Below are positions 43,837 to 52,849 of a stretch of DNA of 64,000 nucleotides, in pieces. Under the pieces are notes generated by a model. That model saw only the letters and a program-made list of their open reading frames with translations. It ran no database searches and was not told where the DNA came from. This stretch comes from DATFVA01 sp963774455 (GTDB lineage: Bacteria; Bacteroidota; Ignavibacteria; Ignavibacteriales; Ignavibacteriaceae), in contig CAVZFD010000004.1 in NCBI GenBank assembly GCA_963774455.1, positions 868,001 to 932,000 of the forward strand, read 5' to 3'. The position numbers and the translations under genes are program-made. Position 1 is the first letter of the stretch. Each line of letters opens with the position of its first letter.

Positions 43837-46050
43837 TTATTTTTTCGCATTAACACTTGGTTGGACAATATCATGACTAAAATGACAAATCCCATTTTTA
43901 TCTACTTTCATTCCATTCCCTATCTGAATCTCGCCTTTTGAAGCCAGTACAATGTCACCATCTCCTATAATCTTTATGGTTTTTTTTGTCCAGATTTTTA
44001 TTCCGTCGTCGTTTATTTCAATCTGACCCTTATTCTTGGATCTCAAAGCTGCAAGACTTTCTGAAAGCCATAATTCTGATTCTTTTCCTGGTCCACCATT
44101 AAGCTTTATATGTTGTTTGGCTTTTGTTTCAATTTCTTTTTCATTATCCTTAATTTCTTTTGCTCTTTTATGCTCAATACTCACTCCCCAAAAATTTCCG
44201 GACTTTAAACCCATAAAATTTTCCTGTACTGCTCCGCCTTTCCATTCCTGGCTTATTCCTGCCCACTTAACTTTTACCGGGCCAACCACATGTTCGTCCT
44301 TCATTCCAAGAGCTACAATTTTAAGATTGCTATCAGTATGTCTTTCTTCACTTTTTCCCAGTACTATACTGGAATTATGGGTGGGGGATTTAAGGGTTAA
44401 AGTACCCGCTACTGAATCAAGCTTAATTTCATTCCCATATTTATCTTTAATATGTATCCCCTCCGCTTCCTTCATCAATATCTGGTTACCGCATTTCTGC
44501 TTTATTTCTATATCCGGCCCTTCTGCTTTCATAAAGATCTCATTGCCGCACGCTTGGTTAATATGGATTTGTTCCCCGCCGCTTGAATCTTCAATTACAA
44601 TCTCATTATTAGCTGCTGTACGTATTACAGACTGCGTCTGGTTTGCACCTTTAACAGGACTGGAATTAGAAGGATTCGGGACGGCAGAGGCAATGATTGG
44701 CCTGTCGGGGTTTCCATCAATAAATGTCAGGAGCACTTCTGCATTTTTATGCAGCGGAAAATGAATCCCGTAATTTCCCCCGGCATAATGCTGAGTCATT
44801 CTGACGTTATGAGAAGCGTCACCATTATTTTTATCGCTTAAATCAAAATCTAATTTTACTTTATAGCGACTATGATCATCAATTGCTGCGTACTGTCCAT
44901 TTCCTGCAGCATCAACTTTTGCACTTATCACTCCAGAGATCTTGGGAATAGGTGTTTTTCTTAACGGGCGATAATCAATGTCAACCGGTATTGCTTCAAA
45001 TCGGCACTCGAAGATAGATTCGCTTACCTGAAGTCTTTGCGGAATCACAAATTGACCTCTCTGAGAACCTTCCTGATAAACTTTTGTAATTACATATTCG
45101 CCATTCCAATCATTCCGGTAATGATTATCCATTTTAAATATGAAACCCGGCAGGAAAAGTCTGCAGTTCGTTCTGCCTTTAAAGATTTTACTTTGTGAAA
45201 GAAATTCCTGATTTCTAACTTTTGCCAGAGCCTCGGCATCTTTTACGTTTTCAAAGTTATCACCGTAATCGTAATACATTCCCGGCAGATTGGAAGTGAT
45301 TTGACTTTGTCCTACAAGCTGCTTTTCCGGGAAAAGGTAATTGTAATCTTTTAGTTGAACCGTTCCTGTTACAATTTTTTCACTTGACGAAAGTTCAAGT
45401 ATTGACTCTCCCTCTCCGGAACGATCCTGGTTTTCGTTGTATCCTATATCTTCAGATAAATTAATGTTCGGAATCTTACTGTTATCATCCGTAAAACAAA
45501 CAACTTCTTTTTCCCCGCTATGATCGAAATAATAATATATTCCATAATGCTCGAGTCTTCGGTTTAAAAAATTAAAATTAGTTTCCCGGAATTGCACTAT
45601 AAACTCGTGTTTGGGATATGAATTCTTTAGATCTATGTTATAATCACTTCCGCCTAATCCGCTGTCTTTTAAAACCTGCTCTGTCAGATCTTTGATATCA
45701 AGATTCTGATAGACCATATTTTGGAAGATTAATTTGGATTTCCATAGCTGCGGTACGAGTATTAGTTTATAAAAAATATGATCTCTGGAGTGACCAAACT
45801 GTTCAATTTGTGAGATAATTCCATGAATATTCTGTATACTTTGATCAGATCTGATAAATGTAAAAGTAGCTGATTTATTCAAAATTTTTGATGAATCAAT
45901 TTGAGGATCAGAAGATACCAGAACCATTCTATATTCAAAAAGTGTAGAAATTTCTGCTTCACCTTCAAATGCCAACACGCTGAAAACATCATTATCAATT
46001 TCTGCCAAATGTATCTTATAAAACGGTTCATTTAATTTTTGTTCCGGCAT
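43837..46050 (-). CDS. vgrG: T6SS spike protein VgrG
   Basis: 737 residues. Gp27-like part 1-390 with 'EFIVQFRETNFNFLNRRLEH' typical of VgrG, then the OB domain about 395-480 ('HYAGGNYGIHFPLHKNAEVL', 'GNPDRPIIASAVPNPSNSS') and the long gp5-like beta-helix ('IVIEDSSGGEQIHINQACG', 'GNEIKLDSVAGTLTLKS'). It trimerises at the tip of the Hcp tube. The C-terminus shows no effector domain. A 183-base gap separates it from clpV and could hold its own promoter. Downstream genes encode its PAAR-like cap and adaptors. Confidence 0.92.
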   Translation of the reverse strand: MPEQKLNEPFYKIHLAEIDNDVFSVLAFEGEAEISTLFEYRMVLVSSDPQIDSSKILNKSATFTFIRSDQSIQNIHGIISQIEQFGHSRDHIFYKLILVPQLWKSKLIFQNMVYQNLDIKDLTEQVLKDSGLGGSDYNIDLKNSYPKHEFIVQFRETNFNFLNRRLEHYGIYYYFDHSGEKEVVCFTDDNSKIPNINLSEDIGYNENQDRSGEGESILELSSSEKIVTGTVQLKDYNYLFPEKQLVGQSQITSNLPGMYYDYGDNFENVKDAEALAKVRNQEFLSQSKIFKGRTNCRLFLPGFIFKMDNHYRNDWNGEYVITKVYQEGSQRGQFVIPQRLQVSESIFECRFEAIPVDIDYRPLRKTPIPKISGVISAKVDAAGNGQYAAIDDHSRYKVKLDFDLSDKNNGDASHNVRMTQHYAGGNYGIHFPLHKNAEVLLTFIDGNPDRPIIASAVPNPSNSSPVKGANQTQSVIRTAANNEIVIEDSSGGEQIHINQACGNEIFMKAEGPDIEIKQKCGNQILMKEAEGIHIKDKYGNEIKLDSVAGTLTLKSPTHNSSIVLGKSEERHTDSNLKIVALGMKDEHVVGPVKVKWAGISQEWKGGAVQENFMGLKSGNFWGVSIEHKRAKEIKDNEKEIETKAKQHIKLNGGPGKESELWLSESLAALRSKNKGQIEINDDGIKIWTKKTIKIIGDGDIVLASKGEIQIGNGMKVDKNGICHFSHDIVQPSVNAKK

Positions 46051-46233
46051 TGATTATACCTTAATAAATTTCAAAAAATATTTTTAGTCATTCAATTATT
46101 AAACTGATTTTTGACTTTTAGTATCTGATCTAACCATCAATCGGCAATGTTTCGAATGGAAATCTAACCTTCCGGTTTGTTTCCACTTAATAATCGGATC
46201 AGGCACTAATATGGCTGGATGTCTTTACTGATA

Positions 46234-48870
46234 TCAGGTAAACTTGTATTTAAAAGATCCGTCCTTAGCTTTGGTAACAACAACTTTAGTGGGACTTTTA
46301 CCTTCAGCCATAAAACCCAGTAATTGCGAGGATATTTCCGGTGCAAGTTTTTTATCGACAATTGCGTCAATATTTCTCGCTCCTGTTTCAGCTCTTGTAC
46401 AAGAATCTACAATATCATCGATCACAGCTTTGTTGAATTCCACGGTGAGGTTTTGGTTCTGCTGTAGTCTCTTTTGGATTTTCCCGAGTTTCATTTCCAC
46501 AATAGGTTTGAGGACTTCCTTGCTTAAAGGCAGAAAAACTATCGGCTTTAACCTGCCTAAAAATTCCGGCCTGAAATACTGGTTCATATAAGGACGAAGT
46601 TCCTCCAGCAGATCTTCAGGGTTAGTCATTCCTCCATTATATTTTTCAAAAAGCACTTCCGAAGCAAGGTTCGAGGTCATAAAGATAGTTGTGTTGGAGA
46701 AATCAATATTTCTCCGATCTGCGTCTTGCAGCATTCCTCTGTCAAAGACCTGCATAAAAAGATCAGTAACTGAGCTGTTTGCTTTTTCAATTTCATCCAG
46801 AAGTACAACGCAATAAGGCCGGCGTCTGACAGGTTCACTTAACGAACCCCCTTCACCATAGCCGACCAGTCCCGGGTCTGCGCCTATCAGCCTTGAAGTA
46901 TTATATTCATTCTGATATTCAGTCATATTGAGTGTAACCATAAATCTTTCGTCACCGAATAACACCTCTGCTGTTGCCCGGGCAAGCTCTGTTTTACCTA
47001 CACCGCTGGGGCCGATTAAAAGAAAGACTCCGTTCGGTCCTTCCTCTTTTTTTATACCTACTTTTGCTCCCCTGATTACATCGGCGATCTGCTTGATCGC
47101 ATGGTCCTGACCTACAACTCTTTTCTTCAATTCCGTCTCAAGCTGAAGCAGCATCGTCATATCATCGCGTGTCATATTTCCCACTTTAATTCCTGTCCAT
47201 GCTTCAATAACTTCCGCAACTGTGTTCGCTGTAACTTCAGCAAAGACCTGAGGAGCAGGATCCTGCAATGCGCTTAATTCTTTCCTGATCTTTATAATTT
47301 CTTCAGCCAGGACAGAGTCTTCTTTGCTTTTTCCGTTCCCGTTTCCATTTCCATCCCCGGCTAATTTTTTCATTCTGAGTTCCATCAGCTTTCTTGTCAG
47401 TTCGCTCTCCTTCGTCCATTTATTCTCATTCGTCTTAATGTCGGTCTCCAGCTTAATCCTTTGATCTTTCAGACCATTCAATATTCCCTGGTCAATTACG
47501 ACATCCATATCGGAATCTTTCTGCTGCGTGTTAATAGCCATATCAACTGACTTCAACCTGCTGATCATTAATTCAAGTTTTGCGGGTTTGCTAGTAAGCG
47601 ACATTTTGACTCTCGTTGCTGCCGTGTCCAGCAGATCAACCGCTTTATCAGGGAGTTGACGTCCTGCTATATATCGCCTGGATAGTTTTACTGCTGCTTC
47701 AATGGCGCCGTCAGTAATGTGAATTCCATGGTAAGTTTCATATTTTGTCTTAATTCCCCGCAGCATTAAAATTGCTTTTTCATCATCAGGCTCACCGACG
47801 TGTATAGGCTGGAATCTTCTCTCGAGAGCGGCATCTTTTGCAAAGTATTTATTGTACTCAAGATAGGTGGTCGCTGCTATTGCCCTGAATGAACCCCTTG
47901 CTAGCGCCGGTTTCAGCAGGTTAGCCGCATCTCCGCCACCCGCCGATGCACCAGCCCCAATAAGGGTATGTGCTTCATCTATAAAAAGAATAGCGGGTAC
48001 AGGTGAATTAGTTACTTCATTTATGACAGCCTTCAATCTTTTTTCAAATTCACCCCGCATTTTAGTCCCCGCCTGTAAAGAACCCATATCAAGAGAATAG
48101 ATTTGGTTATTTTTTAAAATATCAGGTACCTCATCGGCAGCAATTTTTATCGCAAGACCTTCAACCAGGGCGGTCTTTCCGACTCCAGGTTCGCCGAGCA
48201 GAATAGGATTTGATTTTTTCCTTCTGCACAGTACTTCAATTACCTGAATAATCTCTTCATCTCTTCCGAGGATAGGGTCTATCTTTCCGTCCTTCGCCTG
48301 AGTTACCAGATTTGTGGTATACAGATCAAGCACCGTTCCATCAGCAGGAATTGATTTGGCTTCCTCCTGCGACAGCATCTCTGAGGAGACTGATTCGTCT
48401 TCAACCGAACCTTTAACAATATTATAGAACTCAGTCCGCAGGTCCTCCTGCTTAATGGGTGCAAGTATATCCATTAAGCCCGCACTTATAACTTGCTCTG
48501 AAGAAATAAATACCTCAAAGAAGGCCCCGGATCTTATTTTTGTTTCGTGGTGATGTACTGAACTCGTAATCCACGCTTGCTCAAGTAATTCAGCCAGCAA
48601 AGGAGACAGTTTAGGTTTTCCGCTGTTTCCTTTTTCATTTTCATCAAGGTTTTTCAGGCATCTTGCTTGTACATAACCTGTATCTACCGCATAATGTTTG
48701 AGTATTAGAGGGATATCACCCTGTCCGTCTTCGAGTAGAGCGCTCAGCAGGTGATCAAATGTAATTTCATAATGTCCACGGTTTATCCCGATGCCTGTTG
48801 CAGTGTCCAGGTTCCGCACCAGGTAGTTATTCAGTTTTAAAAGCAGCGATTTCAGATCCTTACTTTGCAT
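46234..48870 (-). CDS. clpV: T6SS sheath-recycling ATPase ClpV (TssH)
   Basis: 878 residues, a ClpB-type double AAA+ protein of the ClpV clade. N-domain about 1-155. AAA1 Walker A 'GEPGVGKT' (226-233) and Walker B 'ILFIDEAH' (294-301). Middle coiled coil about 430-535. AAA2 Walker A 'GPSGVGKT' (620-627) and 'VVLLDEIEK'. It disassembles contracted TssB/TssC sheath. A Gly/Asn run 'GDGNGNGNGKSK' sits in the middle domain. The linkage to tssG and vgrG distinguishes it from housekeeping ClpB. Confidence 0.92.
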   Translation of the reverse strand: MQSKDLKSLLLKLNNYLVRNLDTATGIGINRGHYEITFDHLLSALLEDGQGDIPLILKHYAVDTGYVQARCLKNLDENEKGNSGKPKLSPLLAELLEQAWITSSVHHHETKIRSGAFFEVFISSEQVISAGLMDILAPIKQEDLRTEFYNIVKGSVEDESVSSEMLSQEEAKSIPADGTVLDLYTTNLVTQAKDGKIDPILGRDEEIIQVIEVLCRRKKSNPILLGEPGVGKTALVEGLAIKIAADEVPDILKNNQIYSLDMGSLQAGTKMRGEFEKRLKAVINEVTNSPVPAILFIDEAHTLIGAGASAGGGDAANLLKPALARGSFRAIAATTYLEYNKYFAKDAALERRFQPIHVGEPDDEKAILMLRGIKTKYETYHGIHITDGAIEAAVKLSRRYIAGRQLPDKAVDLLDTAATRVKMSLTSKPAKLELMISRLKSVDMAINTQQKDSDMDVVIDQGILNGLKDQRIKLETDIKTNENKWTKESELTRKLMELRMKKLAGDGNGNGNGKSKEDSVLAEEIIKIRKELSALQDPAPQVFAEVTANTVAEVIEAWTGIKVGNMTRDDMTMLLQLETELKKRVVGQDHAIKQIADVIRGAKVGIKKEEGPNGVFLLIGPSGVGKTELARATAEVLFGDERFMVTLNMTEYQNEYNTSRLIGADPGLVGYGEGGSLSEPVRRRPYCVVLLDEIEKANSSVTDLFMQVFDRGMLQDADRRNIDFSNTTIFMTSNLASEVLFEKYNGGMTNPEDLLEELRPYMNQYFRPEFLGRLKPIVFLPLSKEVLKPIVEMKLGKIQKRLQQNQNLTVEFNKAVIDDIVDSCTRAETGARNIDAIVDKKLAPEISSQLLGFMAEGKSPTKVVVTKAKDGSFKYKFT

Positions 48871-48915
48871 GCAATTCTCCTGTTATAGATTTAAAAATTT
48901 CGGATATGTAAAAAC

Positions 48916-49938
48916 TTAGTTCTGAACAGAAAGGTATTCTTCGTTCGGTATGTAGACATTAAATTCTTCAATAGAAGGTTTGCCGAGCCAGAAGGTGGTC
49001 CCGAGCTTTAACCTATCGTCATTCCATGAAATCGATTCTATAGTATCTGCTTTAATTATGAATTTAATATCGTATTCAAGCCCGTCGTTGAGATATAATT
49101 TAAGAAGTTCGTTCAATCTTTTTGAATTTTCTGTATGCGGGAGGAAATTCAGGTAATCCTCGAAAGAAACCGGTCCGATCTCAAGACAAAGCCTGCTCAT
49201 ATAATCCAAGGTGGTTCTTCCTATAAAGCTGTTTTTCCCGAGCCTGAATTCATCGCTGCCGAGAGCTGGGATATCTTCAAGATCTACCCAGTGGGGAACA
49301 AACTCTTTAATCCTGAAAGGAAAGCGGGGGAAGATGTGTGAAAGAAGGATCCTCAAACCCTCCTTGCTCCTGACACGCCGACTGAATACACCGGCAAATT
49401 TTATCAGCGTGAAATCTGAAAGTGAAGATGTCGTGTTTCCTGTAAAAGAGCCTTTGCCAATGAATGAGTTTATCCTCTGGGATATTTTATTTTCCGGATT
49501 ATTATTCAGATGGAGGTAAAAGCGGTATTTCTTCCACGACTGGTAATAAAGCCAGTAAAACCTGTTATTAAATATATCCAGGAAATTCTGAAGTGGGATA
49601 TTTCCCTCACCGAGGATTTTTTCCTGGAAAACAATCTGCTCATGGTAGCATCGCGGCAGGGGAGAGTTAATTCCATATAAACCAAGAAAGTTTAAGACAA
49701 ACTTTATATCATTATCTTCGAGAGATACGGACCGGATATCTGTAGGAGGATATGCGTAATACTGGCCGGGACGAAATTTTAATCCTACCTGGTCAAAAAG
49801 ATAATCCTTTCTTCCGGGATTATTCTTCTTTGAAATAATTTCACTTAACCAGACAGCCTGCCAGACATGATATTCAGGTCCCTTCTGCAGGATGTCTTCA
49901 ATTATACCGGAAGTATTTCTCCTTGGGCCGGGTTCCAT
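48916..49938 (-). CDS. tssG: T6SS baseplate protein TssG
   Basis: 340 residues. The TssG pattern is clear: 'LSEIISKKNNPG', 'VGLKFRPGQYYAYPPTDIRS', 'FLGLYGINSPLPRCYHEQIV', 'LQNFLDIFNNRFYWLYYQSW' and 'DYMSRLCLEIGPVSFEDYLN'. It forms baseplate wedges with TssE, TssF and TssK. Its start overlaps the end of tssF by 37 bases, indicating translational coupling. No in-frame alternative start changes this much. Length is normal. Confidence 0.9.
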   Translation of the reverse strand: MEPGPRRNTSGIIEDILQKGPEYHVWQAVWLSEIISKKNNPGRKDYLFDQVGLKFRPGQYYAYPPTDIRSVSLEDNDIKFVLNFLGLYGINSPLPRCYHEQIVFQEKILGEGNIPLQNFLDIFNNRFYWLYYQSWKKYRFYLHLNNNPENKISQRINSFIGKGSFTGNTTSSLSDFTLIKFAGVFSRRVRSKEGLRILLSHIFPRFPFRIKEFVPHWVDLEDIPALGSDEFRLGKNSFIGRTTLDYMSRLCLEIGPVSFEDYLNFLPHTENSKRLNELLKLYLNDGLEYDIKFIIKADTIESISWNDDRLKLGTTFWLGKPSIEEFNVYIPNEEYLSVQN

Positions 49939-51758
49939 TTATAGCTGTTATTTGTTCCTGATTCAGTGATTTTTAAAAAAACAAATGAGTTGATAGTTAC
50001 ATACTGCGAAAGAAAGGAATTTAAAACCATCCCCATCAGGTTTATTTCTCCCTCTCCGTTTTCAAATTCTTTAGCATCAACTTCAATATGAAATTCAATT
50101 CCCCTGATTAAACTCTGGTTCATTATTTTACTAATCAGCCGGGGCTTATGGATGATCTTTATACTTTCAATTCTTTTTTTATTCGGATGGTTCTGTGCTT
50201 TTGTCCAGTTATATAGATTTAATATGCTCTTAAAAGTATTGAGCTCCGCCAGCGTTGAGAAACTGACTGACAGGTGTGCAATTAGCGACCATAAATAATT
50301 ATTCTTGTCCGGACAATCCTGAACCTCTGTGGGAGTTGTGATATTGTACGCCTCAATCCCAGGAGGGAAATCAAGCGGCTCTTTAATTGAGCCGGTCTCC
50401 AGGTAGGCTGAAGGAAGGAATCCATTTGATAGTACGGCTTCTATGCTTAGAGTTTCTTTCGGAAAAACGTCCTCTTCCATGCTTGGTCCGAAAAGCCGGA
50501 TAAAGGTTTCTGACATATCGCTCAGGACCTTTTTGCGGCGAACCGAATAAAATCTCTTGAAATTATATTCCGGGCTGGCGGTATCAAGGATATCATGCGC
50601 CGTGATAGGTATATATTTATATTGTTCAGCACGGTTTTCACTTATCCCGCTTACCATGTCGATTGAATAGATCTCCCGGCTTTTTCTTCGGTAAAGATCT
50701 GGAATTATATAATACTCCGGCATTCTTTGTGTAACTGAAACTTCCTCTGCAGGACGGGAAAACAGGTTTACTATCGGAACACAATTTAAGGCAATATTAC
50801 TTTTCCCGGGAAATTTTTCTCTCAGCATTTTTCTACTGAAATCGATCCTGATTTCCACGTTTGAAGATTCACCGGCTGCGGTGAATTTATCAAGGCCATA
50901 GATATCTATAAAAAAGAATTTTTCGGGAAAGGCGAAATACTCCTGCAGCAGCCTGAACCCGGTAAATGATTGTTTCGCGTATGGCAGAATTGAATAATTA
51001 TCCTCATTATATCCGTCGCCGGGAGAAAGTTCAGGAACCCTGATATTAAAGTCATCGATTTTCTTGAATACAGACTTGTCATTGAGTGCTTCTCTTACGA
51101 ACAGACCGGAAACAAATTTCGTCAGGAATAGATGCAGATTATACTTAACCGAAGATGAACCTTGCAGATAAATTCTGAATCGACCCATTTTCAGTGAATT
51201 ATAATCAACATTCCTGTCAAGTTGCAGTTTCAGGATCATCGATGTTTTCCCCTGGGGAGTTTCTTCCATTGAAACATCGGCAAGCTTTACCGGCCGAACT
51301 GTCAATTCCTGTGTTGTTCTAAATATAAATTCAGCTGGCTCATCTTTTTCAGTAAGCCTTGATCCCGATCCTGAGCCCGACTGAACTTTATATTTAACTT
51401 TATATTTTCCTGTCAGTGTCTGTATTTCACTACCTTTTTTTATGGAAATCGGTTCTGTTAAAGCTCCTGATTTAATGTTTGCCTGCAGTATAGCACAGGA
51501 GGGAAAAGATTTCAGCAGATTAGGGAAGAGTATCTCGAGGATTCCTCCTGCTATCTCCGGAAATTCATCATCTAGCCGTTCATGTATTCGTCCTGCAAGG
51601 AATGCAAATCCTTCGAATAATCTTTCTACGAAAGGATCTTTCCTTTCACGTTCACTAAGGCTAAGCCGTGATCCAAGCGTAGGATGTTTTTTGCTAAACT
51701 CCTCACCGGACGTCTGCAGAAAGTTATACTCCCTTTCAAAATATTTATCAGTACTCAT
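49902..51758 (-). CDS. tssF: T6SS baseplate protein TssF
   Basis: 618 residues, normal for TssF (about 590-620). Signature at the start: 'YFEREYNFLQTSGEEFSKKHP', then 'DPFVERLFEGFAFLAGRIHE' and 'LDDEFPEIAGGILEILFPNL', and later 'PLDFPPGIEAYNITTPTEV'. It overlaps tssE by 4 bases and tssG by 37. It is the major wedge subunit of the baseplate. Confidence 0.93.
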   Translation of the reverse strand: MSTDKYFEREYNFLQTSGEEFSKKHPTLGSRLSLSERERKDPFVERLFEGFAFLAGRIHERLDDEFPEIAGGILEILFPNLLKSFPSCAILQANIKSGALTEPISIKKGSEIQTLTGKYKVKYKVQSGSGSGSRLTEKDEPAEFIFRTTQELTVRPVKLADVSMEETPQGKTSMILKLQLDRNVDYNSLKMGRFRIYLQGSSSVKYNLHLFLTKFVSGLFVREALNDKSVFKKIDDFNIRVPELSPGDGYNEDNYSILPYAKQSFTGFRLLQEYFAFPEKFFFIDIYGLDKFTAAGESSNVEIRIDFSRKMLREKFPGKSNIALNCVPIVNLFSRPAEEVSVTQRMPEYYIIPDLYRRKSREIYSIDMVSGISENRAEQYKYIPITAHDILDTASPEYNFKRFYSVRRKKVLSDMSETFIRLFGPSMEEDVFPKETLSIEAVLSNGFLPSAYLETGSIKEPLDFPPGIEAYNITTPTEVQDCPDKNNYLWSLIAHLSVSFSTLAELNTFKSILNLYNWTKAQNHPNKKRIESIKIIHKPRLISKIMNQSLIRGIEFHIEVDAKEFENGEGEINLMGMVLNSFLSQYVTINSFVFLKITESGTNNSYKWNPAQGEILPV

Positions 51759-52207
51759 TCTGAATCCTTATCTAAGGTAACTTTAGTCCATCCTGTAGTT
51801 GAAAATTCTGTAAGCAGGATTTCTTTATTAGAGCTGTCCTTAAGTTTAATGATTATTTTCAGGGCAGCCCTCAAAGTTTTCTGATCGAATTCTGAATTCT
51901 GGATCTGTACTTCGCTTACTCTTGGTTCATACTTCAATATTACTTCCCTTATTTCCTTTTTTAAGGATTCGATGGGATTATCTGAAGCAAGGTAAATCTG
52001 AAGGATATCCGAGATACCAAAATCGGGAAGATGTAAAATTGATCCGCGACGGGTGGTCAAGATCATCCGAAGATTTTCAATAATGCTCAGGCTTAGCTTT
52101 TGATCCTCAGTCAGATGCTCAAACTGCTGGGGGCCTATTTCATCGGGATTAACAACCTCCGATACAAACTGGCCCAATAGAATATTGTACAAGCTTAAAT
52201 TTTTCAA
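51755..52207 (-). CDS. tssE: T6SS baseplate protein TssE (gp25-like)
   Basis: 150 residues with the gp25-like fold: 'LSLSIIENLRMILTTRRGSI', 'LPDFGISDILQIYLAS' and the conserved 'YEPRVSEVQI', where the Glu-Pro-Arg triad contacts the sheath. It overlaps tssF by 4 bases. A 91-base gap with a strong inverted repeat separates it from hcp, so its level is probably lower than that of Hcp. Confidence 0.92.
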   Translation of the reverse strand: MKNLSLYNILLGQFVSEVVNPDEIGPQQFEHLTEDQKLSLSIIENLRMILTTRRGSILHLPDFGISDILQIYLASDNPIESLKKEIREVILKYEPRVSEVQIQNSEFDQKTLRAALKIIIKLKDSSNKEILLTEFSTTGWTKVTLDKDSE

Positions 52208-52235
52208 TTTTGATTACACAACTAGGTATAAAATA

Positions 52236-52283
52236 CAGGGTGGATTATACTACTATATTATAGTTACATATAATTCCACCCTG
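52236..52283 (-). terminator. Long hairpin between hcp and tssE
   Basis: CAGGGTGGATTATA (52236-52249) pairs with the reverse complement at about 52269-52283 (TATAATTCCACCCTG), 14 positions with one bulged base. It is read just after hcp on the minus strand and is followed by an AT-rich stretch with TATTTTATA. It could end part of the transcription or stabilise the upstream message, as expected for an abundant tube protein. Confidence 0.6.
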
Positions 52284-52298
52284 GTAAGATAAGTATTA

Positions 52299-52787
52299 TC
52301 AGGCGGGAAGTTGAAATGAGAAGAAACCTTGATCTGAAAACATTGTACTTCCTTTTACATGTTCCCATTCTACACTTTCGGCGACCATTGCTACACGCTC
52401 AAGGTGGGCAATTGTTTGTTTAGTATTATCCACAGTGGAAGGCATCATATTCTCCACTTCCACCACACGGGCGTTGGTAAGTGTATATTTGAAGTAAACA
52501 GTTTCCTTGCCGGTTGCTTCGGCTATTTCGTAAAGAGAAACCTCTACATTTTTGAATACCTTTCCTTCTGCGCAATACTGAAACATGAAAGGTGTCAGCT
52601 TATCGATTTCCTTAACGATCATAAATGGATCATAAATCCTGCTGCCGGTAACCTGTCCTGTTCCTTCAGTGACGGGCAATCGCACCTTTTGTGCAAATTC
52701 CAGTATAGTGCAGGATTTATTGGGACGCGGACCTTCAAGATCGTTTCCTTCTGCGTCTTTGAATTTTATCTCGCCTTTTACAGCCAT
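52299..52787 (-). CDS. hcp: T6SS tube protein Hcp (TssD)
   Basis: 162 residues, the usual size. Hcp pattern: 'LEFAQKVRLPVTEGTGQVTG', 'DPFMIVKEIDKLTPFMFQYC', 'VEVSLYEI' and 'YFKYTLTNARVVEVENMM'. It forms hexameric rings stacked in the needle. It is preceded by tssC (62 bases) and followed by the hairpin at 52236-52283. No effector extension. Confidence 0.93.
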   Translation of the reverse strand: MAVKGEIKFKDAEGNDLEGPRPNKSCTILEFAQKVRLPVTEGTGQVTGSRIYDPFMIVKEIDKLTPFMFQYCAEGKVFKNVEVSLYEIAEATGKETVYFKYTLTNARVVEVENMMPSTVDNTKQTIAHLERVAMVAESVEWEHVKGSTMFSDQGFFSFQLPA

Positions 52788-52849
52788 GACTAACCTCCGA
52801 TTAAGTTAAAGTTATATTTGATTTATTTTGAAAGAATTAATTTTGAACA

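Noticed and set aside
46234..48870. Housekeeping ClpB instead of ClpV
   Set aside because: The position between tssG and vgrG and the N-domain sequence fit ClpV.
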